A stretch of DNA of 64,000 nt from Dehalococcoidia bacterium (GTDB lineage: Bacteria > Chloroflexota > Dehalococcoidia > Lucifugimonadales > Lucifugimonadaceae), in NCBI GenBank assembly GCA_022824185.1, contig JAJEAU010000007.1:55904-119903 (forward strand), given 5' to 3'. Position 1 is the first letter of the stretch. The number at the start of each line of letters is the position of its first letter. The translations under genes and the position numbers were made by a program. Below are positions 1-9,649 of this stretch, piece after piece. The notes under the pieces are model-generated. The model did not search any database, had not been told where the DNA came from, and worked only from the letters and a program-made list of their open reading frames with translations.

Positions 1-236
1 TCTTCGATTTCTTCGACGGTCAATTGCTCCATCAACATTCCGTCGGCGATTGCGTCGACTCGATTACATACCTGCACAGCAGGGTCGACATCGTCCTCAG
101 CGACGTAAGCGGCGCAAGCGATACCCCACGTCAGCGCGAAAGCAAATGACGCGACGAAGCCGATCTTCGCTATATGACGGCTTGATTTATGTTTAGATCC
201 CCGCTTCGCGGTCGATCTCAGCCTGATATTCGGCAA
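1..236 (-). CDS. Partial secreted or lipoprotein-like hypothetical protein (3' end outside window)
   Basis: An open frame on the minus strand runs off the left edge. It has a very basic N-terminal stretch (RSTAKRGSKHKSSRHIAK), then a hydrophobic segment (FVASFAFALTWGIACAA), then an acidic soluble region. This is the layout of a signal peptide, with a possible but non-canonical lipobox ending in IAC. The start is uncertain: a TTG at 236 or a CTG at 221 are the only in-frame candidates I see, both inside the 3' end of the preceding oxidoreductase gene on the same strand. No domain is recognisable in the roughly 78 visible residues. It could be the last gene of the sugar-acid operon or an unrelated exported protein. 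Confidence 0.4.
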   Translation of the reverse strand, partial: MPNIRLRSTAKRGSKHKSSRHIAKIGFVASFAFALTWGIACAAYVAEDDVDPAVQVCNRVDAIADGMLMEQLTVEEIE

Positions 237-1458
237 CGGTACCGTCCATGATGTCGGAGAGCGATACCTGTTGGCCGGCGTGGCCGGACTCTAAGATCCC
301 ATAAGAAACCGCAAGGGCTTTCATCCCAACTTCGGCATCGACTTCGACATTCCTATCCTTAGATTCTATTGCCGTTGCCAACTCCGCCATTTCGATGGCG
401 ACTAGGATGCGATCGATCGCCTCGAATCCAACGTCATATGACGCCATGCGATTGACGCCTCCGAAGAAGGCAGCGGTTACGTCATCGATCGACCAATCGG
501 GTACCAGGTCGAGCATTTCTTGTTCGCTCAGAGGTTCTCGTGAAGATTCGAGATGGATTTTGGGCGGTATGCCGGTGCGTGTCGGAGGCATCTGCATGGT
601 CCCGGCACTTCCGTGAATTGTGTTGATGCCGGTTCCGTATCCGATCGACGCGTTGGTGATGGTGAGTTGTCCGATGGCGCCGGAAGCGAAGTTCAACACG
701 CTGATCGCGGTATCTTCCTGGTCGATCTCGACGGTTTGTTGGTCAGCGAAGGCGTCTTCGACCCGGTGGGAGTAGAACTGTGCGATTTGGCCGTGCATAC
801 CTTCGCGCACCCGCGTCGGGGCAAATAGACCGGTGCGTGCGCTGAGCGATTCGATGTCACCTAGGAAGTAGATTAGGAGGTCGGCTTCGTGAACGCCTTG
901 CTCAATGATGACGCTTCCCGCTCGGGACTTTAGGGCGCGCCAACCAGTGTCGTGCATCAACGCGGAGCCGCCACCTAGCGAGACTTTCATCGCGAAACCC
1001 GGGTCGCCGATTGCTCCAGCATCAAGCAGCGCTTTTGCCAATCGGTTCATGGGGTCGCGCCGATATTGCTCGCCGATTGATAGCACCAATCCCTTCGCTT
1101 CGGCTGCATCCCGCATCAGGCGACATGCTCTCATGGTGACAGCCATCGGTTTCTCGGTCAGGACGTGCACCCCAGCTTCAAATGCCTGCAACGCGAAGAT
1201 GTGGTGCATTCGGGTGTCGGTGACGATGTCGACAGCGTCGATGCCAGACGCAAGCATCGTCTCGTAGTCGGTGAAGATTTCCGGACGATGGCCAGTCTCT
1301 GCTTCCACGGCTGAGGCAACGCCATCGGCTGCGGCTTCGTGCCTATCGCAAACGGCGGCCAAATCGAACGAATCGAAGTGCTTGCGGAATTCGATGTAGC
1401 CGTGAGCGTGCCGCATCCCCATGCCACCGCATCCGACCAATCCCAGTTTGAGACTCAA
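193..1458 (-). CDS. Gfo/Idh/MocA family NAD(P)-dependent oxidoreductase
   Basis: This is a 421-residue cytoplasmic oxidoreductase expected to oxidise or reduce a sugar, inositol or sugar-acid carbon with NAD(P). The N-terminal Rossmann fold shows the dinucleotide motif GCGGMG at residues 9-14, and the family EKP motif is at 102-104 (TEKPMAVTMR). The remaining C-terminal half fits the alpha/beta substrate domain. The start is a TTG codon preceded by AAAGGA at good spacing. The gene lies 46 nt downstream of an enolase-superfamily dehydratase on the same strand, so the two probably act in one sugar-acid or uronate route. The substrate cannot be read from sequence. Confidence 0.9.
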   Translation of the reverse strand: MSLKLGLVGCGGMGMRHAHGYIEFRKHFDSFDLAAVCDRHEAAADGVASAVEAETGHRPEIFTDYETMLASGIDAVDIVTDTRMHHIFALQAFEAGVHVLTEKPMAVTMRACRLMRDAAEAKGLVLSIGEQYRRDPMNRLAKALLDAGAIGDPGFAMKVSLGGGSALMHDTGWRALKSRAGSVIIEQGVHEADLLIYFLGDIESLSARTGLFAPTRVREGMHGQIAQFYSHRVEDAFADQQTVEIDQEDTAISVLNFASGAIGQLTITNASIGYGTGINTIHGSAGTMQMPPTRTGIPPKIHLESSREPLSEQEMLDLVPDWSIDDVTAAFFGGVNRMASYDVGFEAIDRILVAIEMAELATAIESKDRNVEVDAEVGMKALAVSYGILESGHAGQQVSLSDIMDGTVAEYQAEIDREAGI

Positions 1459-1504
1459 TGTTTGATTCCTTTCATCTGCAATTGGCAGATAGGCAATGAA
1501 GCGG

Positions 1505-2629
1505 TTATCTCAACGCAACTGAGCCATCATCACGCAACGCGCCGCCGATGGGGCCAAACTCGAATGGGTGTTTGGCGATGCCCTCTTCATCGAGTTCTAC
1601 GCCGATGCCGGGCACTTCTGGAATCTGAAGCCAACCCGAGTCGAGCTTGATTATTTGCTTGACGACGTCTGAATACGGAGGATTCTCCTCGTAGACGTGC
1701 TCTTGGACTTCGTAGTTTGGGACACAGGCGCCTAGTTGGACGTGCGCGGCGGTGGCAACGGGGCCTGATGGCACTGCGTGCGGGATAATGCCTTGGTGGT
1801 GGGACTCGGCGATTGCGCAGATCTTCTTGCAATGAGTGAAACCGCCTGCGACGCCGATGTCGGGCCGGATGTGGTGAACGCCCGCCGATTCGACGTATTC
1901 ACGGAACTCCCACATAGTGAGGTTGCGCTCCCCTGCAGCCATCGGTATCCGTGTCTTTTCCGACACCTCGCCGAAGGAAAGGATCGAATCTGGTGCGACC
2001 GGGTCTTCGAAGAAATATGGTCGGAACTTTTCGAGCTCTTGCGCCAATACGATCGCTTCGCCCGGGATCATGTTTCGGTGGATCTCAACGCCCACGTCCA
2101 TGTCCCAACCGACGGCGTCTCTAACGGCCGCCATTCGATCCACTAGATCTTGGATCCGTTCGCTGTGGCGCATAGGGGCGTGGTCGTGCTGGTAGAGCAG
2201 ACATTTGACGGCGGTGAACCCATCGGCTTTCGCCGCGGCGGCGGCGTTCGCCACTTCCTCCAACGTCCCGGTCGGCAACACCAACATTGCTCTGACGGCG
2301 TCTCGCGCCTTTCCGCCTAAGAGTTGCCAAACTGGCGCTTCGAAGTACTTGCCTTTGATGTCCCAAAGGGCTTGATCAATCGCGCTGATGCCACCACCGA
2401 TGGCGCCTCCCCGCATCGACTTGGCACGATACAGGAAGTTCCAGTGATGCTCTGTGCGCAGCGGATCCTGCCCTATCAAGTAGGGTTCGAAGGACAAAAC
2501 GACGTTTTCGGCAGCTCCTGGCCAACCGAAGAAGGTTGATTCGCCTACGCCTTGTAATCCGTTGTCAGTGGTGATGCGAACCATCATCCAGTTGACGGCG
2601 ACGAATGTTTCTATCTGTTCGATCTTCAT
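1505..2629 (-). CDS. Mandelate racemase/muconate lactonizing enzyme family protein (galactonate dehydratase-like)
   Basis: This is a 374-residue member of the enolase superfamily, whose enzymes abstract a proton alpha to a carboxylate using a Mg2+ site. The capping domain occupies about residues 1-115 and the barrel the rest. Candidate metal ligands are E182 (in VEIHR), E208 (FFEDP) and E234 (AAGER). H184 and H284 (IIPHAVPSG), with D257, are candidate acid/base residues. The E-x-H at 182-184 and the HAVPSG strand resemble acid-sugar dehydratases of the galactonate/mannonate group more than true mandelate racemases. It is the first gene of a two-gene unit with the Gfo/Idh/MocA enzyme, so sugar-acid catabolism is the best inference. 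The exact substrate is unknown. Confidence 0.88.
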   Translation of the reverse strand: MKIEQIETFVAVNWMMVRITTDNGLQGVGESTFFGWPGAAENVVLSFEPYLIGQDPLRTEHHWNFLYRAKSMRGGAIGGGISAIDQALWDIKGKYFEAPVWQLLGGKARDAVRAMLVLPTGTLEEVANAAAAAKADGFTAVKCLLYQHDHAPMRHSERIQDLVDRMAAVRDAVGWDMDVGVEIHRNMIPGEAIVLAQELEKFRPYFFEDPVAPDSILSFGEVSEKTRIPMAAGERNLTMWEFREYVESAGVHHIRPDIGVAGGFTHCKKICAIAESHHQGIIPHAVPSGPVATAAHVQLGACVPNYEVQEHVYEENPPYSDVVKQIIKLDSGWLQIPEVPGIGVELDEEGIAKHPFEFGPIGGALRDDGSVALR

Positions 2630-2689
2630 GGGTTATCGGGTCCTCGGTTTCTGCGGCAATTATATGCACCTGATATACGCTAATCGGTT

Positions 2690-5600
2690 GTGAATGTTGC
2701 AGGCATCTCCGTGCGGAAAAGCCGCGGCGAATCGTTGTTCCTTGTCATCGCATTTTTGAGTGCGCTTTTGTCCGTCACGGTTGTTTCCGCCGCCCCTGTA
2801 TATTTCGACGCGATAGAGCGATTGGGTCTTCGGCGGACTCTAGAACGCTTCGATCCTTCTCAGATGGGAGCGTGGCTTCACGTCAGTGATATGACGTTCA
2901 ACGCATCGACCGTCAAATCGACGCGGGCGACGGCGATGGATGCGGGAGGTGCGCTCGGAGACGCTGTAAGAGGCAGTGCGACGTTTGTGCGCTCGGGCGC
3001 ACTGAGTTTGAGTCAGGTCGATGGCGAATTTGCTCCGCCCGGTTCGGTCCTTGTTTACCAAACTGTTCAGGGCATCGACGCGCCGGTCACGTTGGTTTCA
3101 GGTGCGTTTCCATCCGAAAGAGACGACGGGAATACGGTCCAGATCGCGATTCTCAATGACGTCGCCGTGGAGTATGGCATCGAACTTGGAGATGTGTTGA
3201 GTCTGACTGTTCCGCCGACACGTATCGTGCACTCCAATCCGATAGTGACCGGGATTTTCAGGATCGAAGATCCAAACCACGAGACTTGGCAGGGATTGTC
3301 TTCCACTCTCTTCGCACCGGAGCAAGGGCCGACAGGTGGCAGAGCGGCGATCATCGCGCTGACTTCCAACGCAGGAATGGATCGCATTGCCAACCGCGGG
3401 ATTGCCGACATCGGGCAGATGTGGGTGATGTTTTACACGGATCCGACGACGCTGAGTCGCGTCGGGGTTGACGGATTTCTCGACAATATTGACGATTTCA
3501 GGACTGCTACGGCGAAATCACTGCCGACTGCTTCATCCTTCGTCGGGCTCGAGTCGGCATTGCGGACGCTCAACCGTCAGCTGACATTCACGAATACGAC
3601 GACCATAATCAGCGGCTCGTTGTTCGCGGCGTTCGCTGTTTTTGTGCTTGCATTGAACTCGAGCGTCATCTCGAGGCGGTGGTTATCTGAGGAGTTGACC
3701 CTAAAGGTCCGCGGAGCGAATCGTTACCAGCTTTTGGTCGCGGTCATCTTCTATGCTTCGGTGCTGTTTCTGATACCGGCGTTGCTAGGTCCGATCATTG
3801 CCTCTGCGATTGTGCCTTTGCTTGGGTTGGTTGGTTCGTTTCGGGACTTGACCGGCGGGAGCCCGTTTCCGTTTCGCATTCTCCCGGAACAGTTTCTCTG
3901 GTCCGGCTTGGTGGTGCTGATTCTCTTGTCGATTTACCTGCTCCCCGGAATCGTTTCGCGCCCAGGGCCGGTGGTTCGGGCACTTACGCGTATGAGAGAT
4001 GCTCAGTCGCCTTGGTTTTGGCGAGCCAATCTTGATCTTGGGATCGTGATCGCGGCTGCGGCGGTGATTTTCGAGTTAAACGGTAGAGGATCGCTTTTCG
4101 TTCAGCGCGAAGATAGTGCCGCAAATCTCAGCGTCTTGGCAACTTCTCTTCCCATCGTCGCGGCCGTCGCCGTCTCGTTGGTCGCACTGCGGTTGTTTCG
4201 ATTTACCGGCGTATTGTTCGAACGGCTGGCGAGGATCAATTTCCATGCGATGGTCGTCTTGGCGCTGAAAATCATCTCGCGGTCGTCGATGCGACACGCA
4301 GTTCTGATGCTGCTGGCGGCAGCGACGATGATCGTGGTGATCAACGCCAACGGCTTGTCGGCGACGCTGGGAAAGAACACGCAAGACCGCATCGAGTTCG
4401 CGACTGGTTCGGACATGCGGATATCCGGGATAGAGGCGTTCGGCACCGTGGAAAACGAGGTCGTGACAGAGGTTTCGCAACTGGAGTGGGTTGACGATTG
4501 GACGTGGGCAGCGCGCACCGAAGCTCGGACAGGTGGATCCGAGTCGGCGTCTGAGTTCACGATGTTGTCCGTCAAACCTCAGGAATTCGGCAGCATCGCA
4601 GACATTCGACCTGATTTCGCTGATCGCTCATTGCCGGAGTTGATGACGCTGATTAAGGAGTTTTCACCCACCGGATCTCTGCCGATACCAGATGATGCTG
4701 AGAGTCTTCGAGCGGCTGTCAGGTTGAAACGAACGGGCAAGGGAAGAGTGGATATCTGGGCCCGGTTGCTTGATAGTAACGGCACAACACACACGATTCG
4801 GCTATTGCAAGCCGACGGATCACAATCCGAGGATGTTTGGCATTTCGTCGAGGGACATTTCCGACCTGGTCTGCCTCGTCCGATTAGCCTGTTGGCGATT
4901 GAGACATACGAACCGCCCACATCGCCGATAGGGAGTGCGGCGGTGTTGACGATCGATTCGATACACGCTATTGATGGTTCGGGAAAGACCGTTCTGATCT
5001 CCGATTTCAATGAGTTGTCCAATTGGCATCCGATGGTGACGTCACTGGGGGATGACACCGATACTCGAGTTGTGGAAGGTGGTATCGAAGGGAGTGCGGA
5101 CGGGAAGGCGCTTGAGGTCTCGATGGGGCGTGGGACTGATGATGGTGTGCGGGGTGTTTACTTTTCCGCGGCAGAGTCGATCACGGTTCCGATAGTTGTG
5201 AATCGTGAGTTGCTCGATCAAACGAATTTGACCGAAGGTGATCGATTTGTGGGCCAAGCGTACGGACGATTCGTGCCTTTCGAGATTCGAGGAAGCTTCG
5301 AACTATTCCCAACCATGACCGAGTCTTCTCAGGCGTTTGGGGTGGCCAACGTGGATGCTCTGTTGTCATATTTGACGCCAGTCAGTGAGCCGTTCTTGTC
5401 GAATACCGCCGAGTTGTTCATCACGGTGAAAGATGGGTTGATGCACGAAGATCGTATTGCCATGGTCAAAGGCATCGAGCCTTCGCTACGAGTGTCGGAC
5501 CGAGACGCTATTAGACAGGAATCAGCGACTCGCCTCGGCGATGCGGCCGGTTGGCGAATTGTAGGCGGATTGATATCGGCGGCGGCGGTGGTCGTCGCCC

Positions 5601-5974
5601 TTGTTACGCTGTTCGCGATGACGATCCATCACCAGAATCTTTCCCGGCTGGATGCGGCTCTGGTGGAATCGCTTGGCGGTAGTCGCTGGGGGATTGTGGT
5701 TGAAGGCGCGACTCGGGTATTGATCTCGATATTGATCGGATTCGGTCTTGGCGTGGTTGCCGGGGTCTATGGTGTGAGGTTCATCGCGGACAGGATGACT
5801 CGGACTTCGACGGGTGAGACTGCTTTGCCGCCGATGTTGCTCGAAGTCGATTGGTTGTTGGTCGGCGCCGTCGCCGTGCTCGTGCTCGTCGTATCTGTCG
5901 TCCCTGTGGTGTGGAGCGGATTGAAGCCGACCGAAACGGTTGCGGGACGGATCCGGGCATCGTCCGTATCGTGA
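2690..5974 (+). CDS. Large FtsX-like permease (ABC-type), copy 1
   Basis: This is a 1094-residue membrane protein. It starts with a GTG and a first transmembrane segment near residues 18-36, followed by a roughly 270-residue extracytoplasmic region. Clusters of membrane helices lie at about 305-425 and 450-500, then a second large external region (about 550-960), and three C-terminal helices (about 965-1085) in an FtsX arrangement. The repeated block of periplasmic domain plus FtsX helices is typical of MacB/LolC-like permeases that extrude or release lipids, peptides or lipoproteins. It is followed 12 nt later by a second protein of the same type, suggesting a heterodimer. No ATP-binding subunit lies next to either gene, so the energy source is unassigned. 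The start codon is uncertain. Confidence 0.82.
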   Translation: MNVAGISVRKSRGESLFLVIAFLSALLSVTVVSAAPVYFDAIERLGLRRTLERFDPSQMGAWLHVSDMTFNASTVKSTRATAMDAGGALGDAVRGSATFVRSGALSLSQVDGEFAPPGSVLVYQTVQGIDAPVTLVSGAFPSERDDGNTVQIAILNDVAVEYGIELGDVLSLTVPPTRIVHSNPIVTGIFRIEDPNHETWQGLSSTLFAPEQGPTGGRAAIIALTSNAGMDRIANRGIADIGQMWVMFYTDPTTLSRVGVDGFLDNIDDFRTATAKSLPTASSFVGLESALRTLNRQLTFTNTTTIISGSLFAAFAVFVLALNSSVISRRWLSEELTLKVRGANRYQLLVAVIFYASVLFLIPALLGPIIASAIVPLLGLVGSFRDLTGGSPFPFRILPEQFLWSGLVVLILLSIYLLPGIVSRPGPVVRALTRMRDAQSPWFWRANLDLGIVIAAAAVIFELNGRGSLFVQREDSAANLSVLATSLPIVAAVAVSLVALRLFRFTGVLFERLARINFHAMVVLALKIISRSSMRHAVLMLLAAATMIVVINANGLSATLGKNTQDRIEFATGSDMRISGIEAFGTVENEVVTEVSQLEWVDDWTWAARTEARTGGSESASEFTMLSVKPQEFGSIADIRPDFADRSLPELMTLIKEFSPTGSLPIPDDAESLRAAVRLKRTGKGRVDIWARLLDSNGTTHTIRLLQADGSQSEDVWHFVEGHFRPGLPRPISLLAIETYEPPTSPIGSAAVLTIDSIHAIDGSGKTVLISDFNELSNWHPMVTSLGDDTDTRVVEGGIEGSADGKALEVSMGRGTDDGVRGVYFSAAESITVPIVVNRELLDQTNLTEGDRFVGQAYGRFVPFEIRGSFELFPTMTESSQAFGVANVDALLSYLTPVSEPFLSNTAELFITVKDGLMHEDRIAMVKGIEPSLRVSDRDAIRQESATRLGDAAGWRIVGGLISAAAVVVALVTLFAMTIHHQNLSRLDAALVESLGGSRWGIVVEGATRVLISILIGFGLGVVAGVYGVRFIADRMTRTSTGETALPPMLLEVDWLLVGAVAVLVLVVSVVPVVWSGLKPTETVAGRIRASSVS

Positions 5975-5986
5975 GATGCCTCTAAC

Positions 5987-8900
5987 GTGAGACACCAAGT
6001 CGCGTCATCTCGCCGGGCTGCGATCGCCGCGTTGCCAAAGCTGGTGCTTAGGCGCGCGGCTTCTGAGAAGGTGTTCGTCGGGCTCCGGTTGATTGGGCTG
6101 ACCATCGCCGTGGCGGTGGCTGCTGGCGTGTTCATCTACCTCGACGCTCTTGGGCAGTCAGCGTTGTCGCAGAGTTTGAAGGGTCACAGCCAGCGTGATT
6201 TGAACGTTGCAGTTCGTGCCCGGTTAGATACGATCTCTGATTCCAAGCACCAGGAACTCGTCGATCTGGTCGCCAACACGCGGACACGGGAACTTTCGAA
6301 GGTGCTAGGTCAACCTGTGCTGGCCGCCAAATCTGTGACGCTCGTTTACGACGAGGAGTTCAATCCTTGGTCTAACGCCCGCGCCTTTTTGGCTCACGTC
6401 ACGGGGATTGAAGAAGTCGCCACGATTGTCGAAGGTCGATGGCCTTCTGATCTCTCAGCCGGGGACATCGTCGAGGTCGCGATATCGACCGCTGAGGCAA
6501 GATACCTAGGTGCGAAGCAGGGTACGATCGTGCATCTGACCTCTCCAACATCGGAGCAGATCGACTTCAACGTGCGGATCGTCGGCATATTCGAACGATC
6601 AGATTTGGATGCCGCTCAATGGTCCGCCATGGACACTGGACTTGGTGCCGCAAGCGCTGCGTTCGAATTCTCACCCTTTGTCGTGACGGAATCGACGCTT
6701 ATCGACACCGTCAGCGTTCAAATGCCGGATACCGAGGTGCGTTATTTCTGGGCGTTCGAGACGCAGATCGATAGGGTTCACTCTCGAGATGCCGAACGGA
6801 TATTGGAAGACTTGGATGCGCAACAGGATGCTTTGAGGCAGGAGCTGCAGGGGTACCAGCGAATCACCACTCTGGATGACGCTCTAGCCGACTTTTTGGT
6901 TAGTTCGGAGATTTCCAGAGGTTTGATGATGTCGGTAGGGGCCGTAATCGCCGTCGCCTCGTTGACGTTTGCGGCATTGGTCGCGGCGCAAGCTCGAGAC
7001 ATCCGCTTCAGCGAAACCGGAATGGTGCGTGCGCGTGGTGCGACAACGGCGCAAGAGATTACGTTGATGACTGGCGAAACGCTACTGATAGCTGTTTTTT
7101 CGCTGGTCGCAGGGGTGGTTATCGCGTTGTTGGGTGTCGCGCTGGCAGGACGTTTGCCAGTCTTGAGTGAACTAACCGGCGGCGAATTCCTTCCGGCGAG
7201 TGTTTCGGTTCAGTCGATCAGCGCCGCGGTCGGGGCCGCTTTGGTCGGATTGTTAGCCCTTCTTGTGCCTTCGATCCGGCGTGATGCATCGACCGCGTCG
7301 GAGTTGACGAACCGATTGGCGCGCCCACCCACGCGCAATCTAGTGCAACGCTACTACCTTGACGTGGTTCTCCTGTGTATCGGAGTGGCGGCATTGTGGC
7401 AGTTGTCTCAAGAGGATCTATACATATCGAGCAGCGCGCTCGGTGAGGGATTCAGCAATCGACTGGCGTTGGCGATGCCTGCGGCGACAGCCGCTGGTGG
7501 GGCGATCGTCCTACTCAGATTCCTACCCTTCCTCCTCGGCGGGATAGCGGAAGTGATCTCGCGCATGCCTTCGGCGTTCCGTGTTTCGCCAGCGCTTCCT
7601 CTCGCCTTATGGTCGCTGGCACGCAATCCGCGTTCGAGTATGGGTCTGATGCTTCTCATCATCTTGGCTGCAACGATCGGGGTTTTGCTCGCGATCCTTT
7701 CACCGTCTATCGACCAATACGCAGTCGACGACGCGCGGTTCAGAGTCGGCTCGGATTTGCGTCTTTCGGGAATGATCTTGAGAAATCGCAGCAATCTGCA
7801 TCGATCGATCGATCAACTTTCAGGCAGATTCGGGGAGGCGGTTATGGCACCCGTGGCGCGTGCCGCAGGGACGATCGGATCATCCACCGGGAATGAACCG
7901 GTGACGGTTCTTGGGATCGACACGGAACGTTTACCTGAGGCGATCTGGTGGCGTGAAGACCTTGCTTCGGAAACACCAGATGGTTTAGCCGCGTTGGTGA
8001 AGTCTAACGACACCGATGGCTATCTGATCCCTGACGACGCCGATTGGCTGACGGCGCTCGTAAAACCCGACACGCAACGCAACGACACGGGACTGGTGGC
8101 TAGGATTCGAGACGAGACGGGGCTATATCACTCGCTGACGATCGGCAATTTGGTGCCCCGATCGGTCACGACCAACAACCCATTCGGTTGCCCGCAACCG
8201 ATTCCATTGGAAGAAGGCGAAGGGTTTGAACCGCCAGACTGGTGCCGAATCGGAATCCCGCTTGCTCCATTGCGTCGGGATACGCCGGAAGGAGGGGATT
8301 TGTGGCTGGAATTCATCGGGATTTCACGACGTCCTATCGAGGAAGGACCTCAGCCGACGACCGGATCGGTGCGGATAAAAGACATCTCAACGGCTTCAGC
8401 GGACGGGCGACTCACGCTGTTGACGGATTTTGGCGACATCATCGAAAATCGCACTACCGGCCCTGGTTTCGGTGACCTCGGTGCTCGAATCGACCCGTTC
8501 TCGGAAACGCCGGGTGATGGCGCCGTATTGACGTGGTCATTGCCGCGGTTTGGTCAACTCAAAGGCGTGAGGATCGGGGCTCCAGAAAACACATTGAAGG
8601 TCGTAGGCAGTCGTTGGTTCAAGGATGAACTCGATCTGGAGGTCGGCGACACGACGCAGCTGTTCCTCGGCAACCGGAGCACGACCGCACAATTCGTACT
8701 CTTCACGGACTTCTTCCCGACATTCCCGTCGGCTTCATCGCCTTATCTAATCGCAGATTTGCAGGAGATTCAGCGGATCATGTCGGTCGACCAAACCAGA
8801 GGAACCGACGCAACCAATGAGCTATGGATATCGGCGCCTGAGGCGATTGCCAGCGATATCGATGAGATTGAGGCCGTATTGTCGCGCAACAATGTCGACG

Positions 8901-9394
8901 TGCGATTGATACAGCATGCCGGTGCAGAAGTTACACGGTCTAGAAGCGACGCGTTGACGGCAGCCGGATGGAACGGCTACCTGGCGTTCGGTTTTATCGC
9001 CGTGACCATTGTTTCGGTGCTTGCATTTGTGGTGACTGCATGGACAACGTACCGGCTCCGGCGTCTTGAAATCGCGGTATTGAAATCAGTCGGGCTAACA
9101 ATGCGGCAATTGCTGTTCATGATTGGTCTGGAGCAGATCGTAATTGCCGGGATATCGATCGTGATTGGAGCTGGGATTGGTTTTGTGCTCAGCGCCGTTC
9201 TCCTGCCCTACCTTGCAGGCAAAGACGCCGCCACATTGGCACCTCCGATGGCTGTGACGATTGGGATGCAGACATTGGCGGTGTTGCTCGGGATAATCGT
9301 CGCCGCGTTGATGTCATCCGTCGTGTGGATCTTCTTGTGGGTGCGAGCGCAACACGCTACCACGGTGATACGCGCTGGGCAGGCGGGCGTTTAG
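5987..9394 (+). CDS. Large FtsX-like permease (ABC-type), copy 2
   Basis: This 1135-residue protein is a paralog-like partner of the preceding permease and probably translated from the same mRNA. It has an N-terminal transmembrane segment (about 28-46), an external domain to about residue 305, helix clusters at about 310-425 and 445-520, a second external domain (about 565-985), and a final three-helix FtsX block. That block includes the cytoplasmic stretch RRLEIAVLKSVGLTMRQLL, the ETGMVRARGAT-like loop being its counterpart in the first half; such loops normally couple to the ATPase. These coupling loops argue that an ATPase is needed, but none is encoded nearby. GTG start; the substrate is unknown. 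Confidence 0.82.
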   Translation: MRHQVASSRRAAIAALPKLVLRRAASEKVFVGLRLIGLTIAVAVAAGVFIYLDALGQSALSQSLKGHSQRDLNVAVRARLDTISDSKHQELVDLVANTRTRELSKVLGQPVLAAKSVTLVYDEEFNPWSNARAFLAHVTGIEEVATIVEGRWPSDLSAGDIVEVAISTAEARYLGAKQGTIVHLTSPTSEQIDFNVRIVGIFERSDLDAAQWSAMDTGLGAASAAFEFSPFVVTESTLIDTVSVQMPDTEVRYFWAFETQIDRVHSRDAERILEDLDAQQDALRQELQGYQRITTLDDALADFLVSSEISRGLMMSVGAVIAVASLTFAALVAAQARDIRFSETGMVRARGATTAQEITLMTGETLLIAVFSLVAGVVIALLGVALAGRLPVLSELTGGEFLPASVSVQSISAAVGAALVGLLALLVPSIRRDASTASELTNRLARPPTRNLVQRYYLDVVLLCIGVAALWQLSQEDLYISSSALGEGFSNRLALAMPAATAAGGAIVLLRFLPFLLGGIAEVISRMPSAFRVSPALPLALWSLARNPRSSMGLMLLIILAATIGVLLAILSPSIDQYAVDDARFRVGSDLRLSGMILRNRSNLHRSIDQLSGRFGEAVMAPVARAAGTIGSSTGNEPVTVLGIDTERLPEAIWWREDLASETPDGLAALVKSNDTDGYLIPDDADWLTALVKPDTQRNDTGLVARIRDETGLYHSLTIGNLVPRSVTTNNPFGCPQPIPLEEGEGFEPPDWCRIGIPLAPLRRDTPEGGDLWLEFIGISRRPIEEGPQPTTGSVRIKDISTASADGRLTLLTDFGDIIENRTTGPGFGDLGARIDPFSETPGDGAVLTWSLPRFGQLKGVRIGAPENTLKVVGSRWFKDELDLEVGDTTQLFLGNRSTTAQFVLFTDFFPTFPSASSPYLIADLQEIQRIMSVDQTRGTDATNELWISAPEAIASDIDEIEAVLSRNNVDVRLIQHAGAEVTRSRSDALTAAGWNGYLAFGFIAVTIVSVLAFVVTAWTTYRLRRLEIAVLKSVGLTMRQLLFMIGLEQIVIAGISIVIGAGIGFVLSAVLLPYLAGKDAATLAPPMAVTIGMQTLAVLLGIIVAALMSSVVWIFLWVRAQHATTVIRAGQAGV

Positions 9395-9591
9395 AGCCGG
9401 ACGGCAAGCTCCAAAATCGGCTGAAACGGCGATAGAACGGCTTCCATTTCTGCCAACGACGCAACGCGGAAATTTTTCGGGAGCCGTGGAAATTCCTGAA
9501 GCTTTTCAATGAATGGGATCGTGCGTTCCTAACGGTGTTTCAGTTCTTGTGCCGTGTCACTCAACACGCTTATGTCGGCCATTACCCGACG

Positions 9592-9597
9592 TATAAT
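9592..9597 (+). promoter_or_regulatory. -10 promoter box (TATAAT) for the NCS2 permease gene
   Basis: A perfect TATAAT lies 52 nt upstream of the ATG at 9650. It sits inside the longest possible open frame (GTG at 9554), which supports the later start for the permease. Confidence 0.5.
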
Positions 9598-9649
9598 CAC
9601 CAAAACTCCCCGCCTTTCACCACGCGCTAACGCCGCGCGAACTTCGAGC

